Of a stretch of DNA of 64,000 bases, positions 41,701 to 53,700 are shown piece by piece. The stretch lies in contig NW_023604295.1 in NCBI RefSeq assembly GCF_014898055.3, positions 62,001 to 126,000 of the forward strand. Direction: 5' to 3'. Below the pieces are notes generated by a model, which worked only from the letters and a program-made list of their open reading frames with translations, was not told where the DNA came from and ran no database searches. How positions within the stretch are numbered: position 1 is the stretch's first letter; each line of letters starts with the position of its first letter. The translations under genes and the position numbers were made by a program. This DNA comes from Talpa occidentalis (lineage: Eukaryota; Chordata; Mammalia; Eulipotyphla; Talpidae).

Positions 41701-44700
41701 CCAGAGCACAGACCTCATGGTCCTCCTGCACCTGGCAGTGGGCGGTGCCCAGAGCACGAAGCTGCCCTCACCAGAGGGCCAAGCAGAGCGTGCAGACCTC
41801 CATGTCAGAGACCCGAGAAGTTCCAGATGCACCTGCCTGCACAGTGGGGCCAACCCCACCCAGCAGGAGCAGCGGCGCAGGGCAGTGGGGTGTGCAGGCA
41901 GGCACTCTGCTGCTGCTATCCCTCCCAGGGCCTAACTCTGAGGCTCCCTGGCTTGTGGGGCAGCCAGGGATGGCTCATCCTAGGAACCCTGAAATCCTGC
42001 CCAGCAACACAGGGTCCAGGAGCACAACTGGGCCAGGAGAACGAGCCAAAGAGCTCTGATTGCTCCCAAACACAAGCGTGTCCGTGTCTATGCAGAAAGT
42101 CGGGGGGCGGGGGGATCAGGGCTCACCTCTCCCAGGTGGGAGTCACCAAGGGGCCCCTTGGTCTCAGTGTGGGCAATGATGACCTTCACCCCAGGAAGGA
42201 TCTGCAAGAGAGAAGGGAAGAGGCCTGAGCAGCTTGTGGAGACACCCCCGGGGGACCAGGCAGGGGCCTGCTGCCCCTCAGACACCCATAGAAGCAAAAA
42301 GTAACAGGACAAGCTGAGTCTTAGGTGGGATTAGCCGTTCCAGAGAACGGATTCCTGGTGTCCAGAGGGCCCATGTGAGCCCTGCAAGGAGGGTGAGGCC
42401 CACGGGCCACCCGCGGCTGCTCCGGCCACCTGGGGACTGTCTAGTGCAGTCCCCCCAGCGCCCCAGTTCTGGCAGGAACCTGACCTGCAGAAGTCCCTCC
42501 CACCCACCAGTGCCTCCATCCAGCCACCCCCTCACCCTCGGTGCCACTCAGGTGGACGGGGCACCAGTGCCCAGCGGGAGCCATGAGAGCATTTCAGGGA
42601 GGGCCCGGAGACCCACACTGGACCGGGTCAGACCAGCTGGCTGCTGGGGCTGGGCCCCCTTTCTGCCCCATCCCCACGTGTAAACTTGGAGATCCGGGAC
42701 CTGCAGGCTGGCGAGAGGAGGCTCCAGCCCCGTCAGCACCAGGCCCCGCCCGCTGCCCAATGGGACCACCTTTCTTCCAGGTCTGCTCTGGCCTCCCTGT
42801 GTGGCCCTGAGCACAGGCCAGCCAGGCTGGTCACCGGCAGAGGAGATGGCAGCCAGCACACAGAGGCGGAGACCCCGCGGCGGACACGGGCTCTGCCCAG
42901 GGAGGGCGGGGTAGAGGGGGGCAGCAGCCTCCTGCCCCTCCCAGCTCCCTCCGGACCCCAGCTCTGACCTCTGCCCCCTGCACCTTCCACCAGAGCCCAG
43001 GCTGCCGCTGGGGAGGCCCCAGCCACCCCACAGCCCCGCTGATGCCCGAGGCCCACTGTGCCATGTGTGTGTGGGGGCACAGCTGTGTGACCCCGGGCAC
43101 CAGGCGAAACCCCAGGCCCTCCCGGTCAGGGGGGGGTGGGGGTGGGGGCTGGGCAGGCCCATTCCTGCCTCTGGTCAGCACAGGCTTCCTCCCTCGGCCC
43201 CACCTCGCAGCAGGAGCGATGTGAGGCCAAGACTAGCCCTGAGGCAGCCGGACTGGCCCTCGGGAACCCTGTCAAGCCCCACCCCCCTTCTGAGGGCACA
43301 CCCTCCGGGCGGTACCACCCCCACCCCCCCCTCACAGGTGCGGCTTTTGCCCGGAGGCCCCGGGGTCTCGCCCAGGACTGCGTGGGCAATGTCTCCACCC
43401 CTCGCAGAGGCCACGTGAAGACTGTGCCCAGGCGGGCCGCTGCGGCCGGGGCAGGCGCAGGACGGGGTGTGCACCCCACTTCTACCTTTCCAGACTCCGT
43501 CAACGGCAGGCTGTGCGGAGAGCCCCGTTCCACCAGGCGCACCCTGAAAATTAACGAGGGGAAACTTCTGCATAAGACCCAACACAGCCACCCCCAGCGT
43601 GGCTCCGCGAGGACACGAGACACAGGCGCCGCCCGAGCGCGCAGGCGGAGCCAGAGGGAGGCCCGCTCCGGCCGCTTGGCAGCCCGGCCTCGGCGCTCCT
43701 GCGCTGGGCCGCCGCGAGTGGACGTCCCCAGGCGCCCCGCGTCCTCCGCCCCGCGAGGAGCGCTGGGATGGGCTCTCACCACCGCAGGCCCGCGGGAGCA
43801 GCGAGGACGAGGCACCCCGCCCTGCTGACGTCCCCCCCGCCCGCGGGCGCTCCGAGGGGCGCGGCGGCCGGGCCGTACCTGTCATGCCGCAGGGCCCGCG
43901 TGTCCACGTAGACGGTCGTGGGGTCCGGGCCGGCCGTGCCCTGGGGAGAGCAGTGGACGCCTGGTGTCCAGGCAGCACTGGCTGGGCAGCAGCTGCCCGC
44001 GGCGGCCCCCTCCCCGCAGCCGGCAGGCACCAGACGGAACCCCAGCCCCTCTCGGCGTCCCGCCCGCCCTCTCCGCCTCGGGCTGTGGCGCGGCCCGGGC
44101 CTGGCCTCTCCGCCCAGCACTGGTGACACCGACCCCCACTCGCAGCCGAAGCAGCCCGTCTCCTGGGTGACCGGAAGGCTCGGCCTCGCCCCAAGGCCCC
44201 GAGCCTGCACCCGGCGCCGCGGCCCGGGCCAAGCCAGCCTCACCGCCCGGCAGGTCCACCCGCGTGCCGGAGCCCTGGCCAGACGCCTCGGCCGGGGCGG
44301 CCACGCAGCACGAGGCGGCCGCCGTTGGGGCGCCTGCGCCCCGCCCGAGGCCAGGGTCGTACCTGCTCAGCCAGCTTTCCCAGCCTGTTGGGCTGACGGG
44401 CAAGGAGGCCAGCAGAGCGGGGGACAGCGGGGGACAGCGGGAGACACAAACAGAGAGCGACGGCGTGAGGGGCGCAGCCTCGCCTGCCACAGCACCCCGC
44501 GAGGCCGCGTCGCGGGAGGGAGCCGGACTGGGCCGGGCTGCGGGCACCCGGCGGGCAGCGCCTTCTTCACGCAGCCGTGGGCCCATGCCAGGAAGGGGCG
44601 TCCAGGGGCCAGAGTGGCGGCGGAGCCCTGTCCTGCTTCCGCCAGGCCTTTCCCTCTGCGTGGCTCCTGCGGGGGCGAGGCCGGACGAGGCTGGGGCGCG

Positions 44701-47700
44701 GAGCCGCCAGGGAAAGCAGGCCACGGCCACCGCTGGGCCGAGCGCCCCGCCCAGAAAAGCACCTCGACGTCTGGCCACAAACGGCCAGTCCAGACAGACG
44801 CGCCCACGTCCGACACAGCACGGGCCGGGCAGCGAGGACACGCGCGCTTGCCCTTGCTCTGAAGCACGAGGGTCGCCGTCGCACAATGGACCCTCCCAGC
44901 CGTCGGGCGGCCTCACCTGCAGGCAGATGGCCACATTGACCCTGCACCCGAAGGTGGTGCTGACCGCGCGGGCAGGCAGGCCCAGGTCCTTGAAGAGCTT
45001 GGAGAAGGACTGCGTCAGCGCGATGCGGGGCCGCTCCTCCGCCACCACCATGCAGGTGCGCACGCAGGACAGGTTCACCCCCTTCGTCTACAGGCGGGGG
45101 ACATCCTGAGCCCAGGCCCGGGGCGTCCCCACACCTCCCTGGCCCGGCCACCCAGGGAGCCCCACGCCTGCCCCCAGGCAACCCCCCCAGGCCGTCCTCT
45201 CCCACTGCAAGTAACATGGCACCCAGTGCCCCGGCCCAGGAGAGACCACCAGTGGTGCCTGCAGGGCATTGGCCCGGAGCCCATGCTTACCCTGAGGACG
45301 CCAGTCTGCGTGCCCAGGCCCCTGGTGCAGGCCTCCATCACCGAGTAGGAGCAGAAGGTGACGCGGGCCTTGTACTGACTGACAGCCGACAGCCACAGGG
45401 CCACATTGCTCTCCAGCTCCAGCGGGGGCACCAGCACCGACTGGTGCCCTGAGTAGACGCTGTGGGGACAACAGCTCAGCCCAGCGGGTCTGCGGTCACC
45501 CCAGCCGGGCAAGGCACCATCTGCCTGCATGATCTGGGCCCCACCTGACAGGCAGAGGCCCGGGTCTCCTGGGACCCAGCGCTGGGGACCCGGGGTCTAC
45601 TCTGAAAGCTCTGCTGTATTCTGGGCCACAGCTGTGCAGGCCCCAAGTGTTCGTGCTCCCCGAGTGCAGTGCCGCTCTGCCACCCTCACCCCCAGAGACC
45701 TACCCTGGGCCCTCAGCCACAGCCTCAGAAACATGCCCTAACAGTGAAAATCTAAAACCTAGAGAACCAGCACCCCAGCAAGTGGGCCAACAGGGTGCCG
45801 GCGCACACTACCTGTACTCACCTGCGTATTCACCTGCATACTCATCTATATACCCTACCTGCACTCACCTGTACACTCACCTCTGTACAGTACCTGCACT
45901 TATCTATACACCTTTCTTGCACACTCACCTGCATATCCTACCTGTCCTCACTTGTACACTCATCTGTGCACGCACCTGTACACCCTACCTGCGCTCACCT
46001 GCATCCTCTGCCTCTCTCACCTGCACAGACACCACAGGGCGAAGCCGAGGCCACAGTAGGGGTCGAGGCAGATGGCGATCTGTCTGGAGGGATACAGCTC
46101 ACACTGCAGCTTGATGGAGCGGCATAAGGCACTCGTGGCAGCATGCGACATCTGCGGGGAGTGCAGGACATCTGGGGGGGTGCGGGACATCTTGGGGGGC
46201 GCGGGATGTCTGGGGGTGTGTGGAAGGCCGCTCGGTGGTGAGAAGGGAGGAGAAGACACCAGCCGTCCAAGGCCACACAGATTTACCCCTTCAGCACAGC
46301 TGAGTGACACCCAACACTGCACACGGGGCACCCCGCCAAGGCTCAGGGACAGGGGCTGCAGACCCCGGAGAGCAGCTGGCTGCTCGTAAGTGCTGCCACC
46401 AGGCCAGAGATAGCCTGTTGCCTCAAGGGTGATGTCCCGGCCCACTCAACTGGGCTGCTGTGCTCAGCCTGAGCCCTGGACTCCAGTGGGTGTGGGCAAG
46501 TCTCACCTTCACCCCCGCGAGTATCCCCGTGGTGGACACGCTGAAGTCCAGGTATGCAAGCACATCTGGCGTCGGGGGCCTGAAGACACCGGCCACCTTC
46601 TTCTTGGGGAGGTCATCTGTGCATGGGGAGAGACGCGTGTCCCTGGGGAGGGTGCAGCAACGGCGCCTTGGCCGCCACCTCCTTCAGCCTCCAAGGACGC
46701 TGAGCGCCGGGGAGAGGCCACCACCTGGGCCACCCTGCCCAGCGAGGTCGAGGGGCTGGCGAGGCTGCAGAGCCAGGACCGAGCATCACTGACCCGCAGG
46801 CGCCTGCTCTGTGGCCTCCTCCTGCCCTCGAAGACCCACACGGGGCAGCTATGACCAAATGGGTACTTGGTGAGGTGGGAAGGGCTGGCCCACTGGGCAG
46901 TGACCAGGAAGACAGTGGGACTGTGGGCCCCACCCGGTGTCCCCAACCAGCTCCCTGCAGTGGGAATGGCAGGTGGCCCTGAGCTCCCTCAGAAGGTGCC
47001 AGGGGTGAAAAAAAAAAAAAGAGGGCCCAGGAGTGAGGGCGGAAGCTCACAGGCGTGCGCCCCGAACCACCAGCAGAGCCCACGGGGGGGCCAGGCCAGG
47101 GACACTGGTGGGGAGGGCAGCAGAGGCTGGCACGAGCCCAGGCCCAGCCCTCGCCACCCAGAGTTGGCCAGTGACAGGACGAGGGAAGTGAGTGTGCGTC
47201 TGTAGCCACAGGGGCCAGGAGGCAACCTGGGCACACCCTGCACAGGGCTCTGCTTCCCACCAGCACGGCACCCTTTCCATTGGGGCCAGCACGCTCTGCT
47301 GCACGGCACCCACCTGTGTCCAAGATGGTCGGCCAGGTCCGGACGTCCACAGCAGCGGCAGCATCCTTGGACCTGAGCAGCCGCATGATGGCCTGCGTGG
47401 TGAGGACGCAGGCGGCCTGGCTGACCTGCAGGGCACAGGGTTGAGGCGCTGGAGGCGGGGGCTCCCCAGGACCTCCCACGCAGCCCAATGCCCACACACC
47501 TCCACGATCATCTTGACAGTAGGCAGCGTGGTAGCAAGATTCTGGGGGTGAGGGGGGCGCACAGTGACGGGCACGCAACCGCAGTACAGGCAGCCGTAGA
47601 AGGCGGCGATGAGGTCCACGCCTGCACACACGAGGCCCAGGTCAGCTGGCGCGCGCCCGCGAGGAAGACACACAGGGACCGGGCGCAGGCAAAAGGGGAG

Positions 47701-50700
47701 TTACCATGGCAGTCTTGGACCTGCCGCCTCACCCCCGTGCAGCCCCCATGCCGGCAACCCCCTCCTGCAGCCTCGGGGGCAGGGATCCACCAGCGGAGGA
47801 AGCCTTGGCCTCTCCCTCTACCCCCCAGGAGTGCGCAGCCGGGCCTGGGGCACTGCAGAGGCCGAAGTCTGTGCCCACAGGGTGGCTGCTCTGCTGTCAC
47901 TGACTTCTGCCGGGTGTACCCATGGAGGGAGTCCCCACTCCCTCGAGGCGCAGGGAGGCAGGCATGCAGAGCCCAGGGGTATGTGCACCCCACTGGGTGC
48001 TGACGGGCAGAAACATGGGTGCAAAGGGTCAGGGTGTGAAGGTCAGGGTGTAAAACGTCAGAGGTGCAAGGATCAGGCTGTGAGAGGTCAGGGTGTGGAG
48101 GTCCGGGTCTACCCTGTGTGGCTGGCTGTGGCCACACGCGGGCACTGGCCCCGTGAGGAGCAGCGATCTCTTGTGCTGCACGTACTCACCTGGGGGGTAC
48201 ACCAAGGCCACGTGGTCCCCGATGCTCAGCCTCGCCTTCTCTGTTAGAGCAGCGGCCACCCTCTCTGCCCTCTTGTGCAGCTGAACACAGGTGGCGGTGC
48301 TAGTGACAGTGCCCTGGCGGCCATCAGAGGGTCAGCATGGAGTGGCCACCAGGCACACACAACCCGTCCCTGCCCCTCAAAACACAGAGCTCAGGCCCCG
48401 GGCAGCTGAGACACTGGCAGCCACTGCCCTAGGCCAGTCAGAGACCAGGGGGGACAGGAGCACTTTGGCCTTTTGGCAAAATACTTCAAAGTGACGTAAG
48501 GAGCAACACGCTAACAAGTCTTCCTGAGACCGAGGCCACCACGCTGCTCGCCCGCCCCACCCCACCTCGTCCAGACACGCAAGTCCATGCCAGGAAGCCC
48601 CAGCTGCCTAGCGGCCCCAGCCTCAGGCTGCAGCCCACCCCCTGCAAAGGCTCCTGCCCTGGGGGCTGCTGCAGTGTCCCTGCGGGCCACGTGGCCTGAG
48701 CCAGCTCCCTGCCTGCGCCCCCCAGGCGGCCCTGCAGCCCCTGCGTCCCTCCTGCGCTCCCAAGGGTGAGTGAGCCGTCTGGGGGCTGCACAACTGGACC
48801 AGACTCCTCGCTGGCCGCCCCACACCCACCCGACAGCCAGACCTGCTGTCCCGGGACACCTCCCGCCCGGCGCCGCCGCCCCCCAGGTGGAAGGTGCGCC
48901 CAGGACCTAAAGAGGGTCCTAAAAGCAGACGACCCGCAAGGCAGCGAGGCTGGGGAAGGGCTCTGAGCAAAAGCCTGCAAGGATTTGGAATAGGGGAGCC
49001 TCTCCAGCACCCCAACCTTTGGGGACCGCCCACCAGCAGCTGCTGGGGGACTGTGGGGGCGGGCAGGGCGGGCGGGGGCGGGGCCGAGAGCCCGGAGGGG
49101 GCGGGGCCGGGCAGGCTGGGGGCGGAGCCGGAGGGGCCGGGCCGGAGGGGCAGGCGGAGGGGGTGGGGCCGGGGGAGCGGGACGGGGGCGGGGCCGGAGA
49201 GGCAGGGGGCGGGGCCGGAGGGGGCGGGGCCTGGCGGGGCCTGGCGGGCGGGGGCGGGGCCGGGGCCGAGGGGCCGGCAGGGTGGGGGGGCGGCGCCGGA
49301 GGGCGGGGCCGGGGGCGGCGCCCTCCCCACCCCCGCGGGCCTCCCCCACCCCCGCGGGCCTCCCCCGCCCCCGCGGGCCTCCCCCGCCCCCGCGGGCCTC
49401 ACCTTGGCGTTGAGCAGCAGGAACAGCGGGTGGTCGGGCGTGGCGTGCGCGCGCCACTGCAGCACGTCGGGCAGGAACAGGAACTGCGCGGAGGGGGGCG
49501 TCAGCGCGCGGCGGGGCCCGGCCCCCCTCCCGGCCCCCCCCCCGGCGCCCCTGCCGGCGCCCCCCCGCCCCCCGCCCGGCGCCCCTCCCGGCGCCCCTCC
49601 CGGCTCCGCTCCCGGCCCCCCTCCCGGCGCCCCTCCCGACCCCCCTCCCGGCCCCCCTCCCGGCGCCGCTCCCGGCCCCCCTCCGGCCCCCCTCCCGGCG
49701 CCCCTGCCGGCGCCCCCCCGCCCCCCCCCGCCCGGCGCCCCTCCCCGCGCCCCTCCCGGCGCCCCTCCCGGCCCCCTCCCGGCGCCCCTCCCGGCCCCCG
49801 CCCGGCCCCCCTCCCGGCCCCCCTCCCGGCGCCCCTCCCGGCCCCCCTCCCGGCGCCCCTCCGGCCCCCCCCCCCCTGGCGCCCCCCCGGCCCCCCGCCC
49901 GGCGCCCCTCCCGGCGCCCCTCCCGGCCCCCCGCCCGGCGCCCCTCCCGGCCCCCCCCCCCTGGCGCCCCCCCGGCCCCCCGCCCGGCGCCCCTCCCGGC
50001 GCCCCTCCTGGCGCCTCACCTTGCGCGCCTGGTCGCTGTCCTCCAGGTGCGCCAGCTCCCGGCCCGCGGCCTGCGCGATCCTCCGGCCCGCGACCAGGTT
50101 CCCCACGACCATGGAGGCGGGCCCGACCTCTGGAAAGGGGCGCCCGTGAGGCTGCAGCCCCGGGGAGACCCGGCGGCCGGGGCCGGGCCGGGGCGTCTCT
50201 GGCGGGAAGGGCGCCCCGCCCGGCTCAGCTCTCCACGCCGCCCTCCACGCCGAGGCGCCTGGACCCCGGGGGGCCGTGGGGTAGGACCCCTGCCGCGGGG
50301 GGCGGCCACGGCCTGAGCCGGCCGCGGGTCACCAACCTGGGGGTCACCGGCCCAGGGGTTCACCGAGTCCGGAGCCACGGGGCCAGCCGACCCCAGGTCA
50401 GCTGCGGGCAGGTGGAGCCGCTGGGCCAGCAAAGTAGGGCCACCCTCCCCGCTCAGGGACCCACCTCGGGGCCCCGGGGCCGCCGGCCTGAGGCGGGACA
50501 GACGTGCGCAAGCTGACCTGGCTGCTTCTGGCGCGGCTTGGGCAGGTTGGTGACGCAGGCGTGAGGGCACATGAGCACGCTGCAGGGGTGCAGCAGGCCC
50601 TCCAGGAAGCGCTGCTTGGTCTCAGAGACATGGATGCCGCCAAGAGGCGCCTTGGGCAAGGTGTTGGCCGGAACCAGGGCCAGGCAGTACACGCCTACCT

Positions 50701-53700
50701 GGTGGATGCTGTCCACGGCCTGGGCGGGGGAGCGAGGGCAGGCGCTGAGCCTCAGGGCCCAGGGGGCCGGCGTGGCATCACAGGGTGGGATGGGGCGCGG
50801 GCAGCTGGCAGGGCAGGCAGGACACAGGTGTGTGGCGCCGTGGGGTGGGGTGGGGTGGGGCGCTGCGGGCACGGAGGGGCTGCTGAGTGAGCTGTAGGCG
50901 CCTGTGCCACCCTCCATGTGGGGTGTGTCTGAAACGCTCCCGAGACAACCTGGGAGTCACGCATGGGGGCGCGAGTTGGAACCCAGGCCCATGCTGCACC
51001 GTGAGGCGCCCACACTCGACCCGAGGGGCCGGCACGGGGGCTCTGGCACCTGCGGCCTCCCAGGTGTGAGCAGACACAAGGGCTGTGGCAGCCACATGAG
51101 GAGCCTGGAGAAGGAGGGGGTGCCCAGCTGCCAGGGCAGTGGGGATGGAGCGGGCAGGCACTACACGCAGGCCCAGGGCCCACCTGCAGCACGCGGCTCA
51201 TCCACTGGAAGCTGTCCTCCTCCGAGGCGTCCGGCCGCTGCTCGGCCACCACCACGATCCGGTCGTCGTGAAGCACAGTCACGGAGAACACGGCGATCCT
51301 GGGGGGCAGGGCGCATGACCACCTGGCAGCTGGGGCCACCCTGCTCCCACCCCAGCTTAGACTCACTGAGGCACAGGGGTCCACACCGGCAAAGCCCCGG
51401 CACGCGTTTTAAGAGGACACTTTTAAGGCCGAGCGGAGCGCATGCTTCGCAAAAGTCACATCTGGAGTCCCGAGGGCTAGCCTGGGCGCCCTGAAGTCCA
51501 CACAGCCCCACCTGCCTGACAGGCAACGGCCCCCACGGGCAGGTATCCATCCACACCCTCCTGTCCACACTGGGGCTGGTGAGGCTTTTCCCTGTGGGGG
51601 AGGAGCTTCCTGGCGTGGACCTTTCTCCATGGCCCTACAGCCTAGTGTGGACATGCCCTCCCTGGCCCTCCCTCTGGCGGGCACAGACTGCCCTCAACCT
51701 CCCATTTGGAGGCTCCGCCCACACCTGCCCTTGGGACGCCCCACCCCCACCCGTTATTTAAACTGTTTCTTTGCTCCTGGGGAAGTGCTGGCCGGTGGCC
51801 ACCCACCAGTTTGCTCCCCGGGTCGACGCTGCTCTCTGCTCAGACCACGGTCTGGCCCTGACCTCCTGTCCCGCTGCCCGCCACTCCCCTGGGGGGCACC
51901 CAGGCCTCCGCTAGCCTAGCTGTGGCAGAGCAGGCTCTGGGCCCTGCAGTGCCGGCATGGGGAGAGGGCATCACCTGCCTCTGTAGACAAACTTCATGGG
52001 CTCCACGGCCAGCGCAGTGGCCACAACATCGTCTGCATTGTGTCTGCGGACGCCAACCACCATCAGCCCGTCCAGCTTGCCCACGACAAAGACCAGGTGG
52101 TCCTGAAGGCAAGGACGGCAGTTAGGGAGCCCAAGCGGGCCCTGTGGTCAGGCTCCCATGCTGCCGGCACACCCCGAACACGCGCTGGCCCTCTGAGCTC
52201 GGGCAGGTCAGCTGTGGACGAGGGGTCCTGCAACCAGCAGCGGGTGTGGCGTGAGGGGGCACCCAGAGCATGGTCAGCAGAGCTGGGGCACAGCCGGGAG
52301 CAGGGCCTGTGCAGCCATGTGCACGGCCCCCAGACTGAGGGGCGCTCTGGGCAGGCTCTCGTCACAGCCGTCCTGCTGGACGGGGCTCCGGGTGCCCAAG
52401 GCGCTGGTGACCCGCCCTCCTTTGAGAGTGACTGCCCAACACCCAGGCACTGCCCAACACCCCCGGAAGCCGGGAAGGGCCCCTGAGAACTCAGTCCCAA
52501 GGGGCGGGACAGAAGGAGCCCCACACCTGCCACTACATGGAACTCAGAACAAGCTGGGACTGCGCCCCACGCCCGCAGCCCACACACCCACGGGGCTACT
52601 CACAGGCCCCACGAAGCCCAGCAGCCCGGTCCTGGTGAAAGGCCTCTCGGAGACAGGTGTGCCCTCTGCCGTGACCGGGACAGTCTGCAGCAGGGCAACA
52701 GTCAGGCCACAGCCCACGAAGCAGCACCCCCAGCCAGCAGGGCCCAGCGGGTACTACCCGCCCAGCACAGCTGCAGGGGGCAGGCGCTGAGACGCTGTGA
52801 GCCCTAGGAGAGGCCACTGGTGCTGCCCACTGACTGGCCTCCGGCTCGGACCCTCAGGCCCTGCCTGTGCCGTGTGCACTGAGGGGCGCCCTCGGGGGAC
52901 CAGCCTGACCATCGCAGCACCAGCCCCTGGTCCGCGCCCGCCTCGCGGGGGAGTCCAAGCTGCAGGGGCCAGTCGCACCCACCTCAAAGATGGTCCTCGT
53001 GATGCCGAGCAGTCCGTAGTAGGCCGAACCGGTGCCGCTGGAGTCCACGCAGATCTCCCCAACTTCGTCTGTTTTGCAGAGGAGCGGGGCCCCATCCACC
53101 TTCACGACGCACACGCGGGCTGGAACGGGAGGCCGCAGTCGTGAGCGGAGGGTGCAGTTCTTGGGCCCCTCCACCATCCGCCCCGCCCCCTGTGCCCCTG
53201 CAGGAGGCCCATACACACCCTCTGGCTACTGCACACTGGGGTCTGGTGGGCTCTGGGCAGCCCCACCCCAGCTGACGGAACCCCACTTCCTGCCCTCCTG
53301 AGTGTGGCTGGGCGGGCCCTGGCCAGGTGCTCCTGCCACCACCCCACCTGCCCAGCCAGGTCCCCAGAGCCCCTCCACAGGGGCCAGTGCTGGGACCGCA
53401 GCCCTCAGGGTGGCTGAGTGGCCTGCCCAGCCCAAGGAGGCCCCTGCCGCTGACCATGGCCACCTTCTCGTCTCCAACGTGGGACATGCTCAGCAGAGAG
53501 AAGGCCGGGCCCCGAGCTGCAGAGGGACCTGCGGATGTGCCCGACCGGCGATCGCTCCCCGCACCCTCCAGGGCACGGGTTCATTGAGGAGCCCTCAAGA
53601 CTGTGCGGCACCTCAGCTCTGCCCTGTCCCATGCACAAGTGCAGGCCCCCTAGCCCCGTGCACTATCCCTCCCCCAAAGGCCCCGCCTCCCAGCCCCCCA

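Noticed and set aside
49501..50516. 203- to 540-codon frames around 49-50.5 kb
   Set aside because: They consist of the GGGGCGCCGGGAG minisatellite with flanking DIP2A exons W17 and W18.
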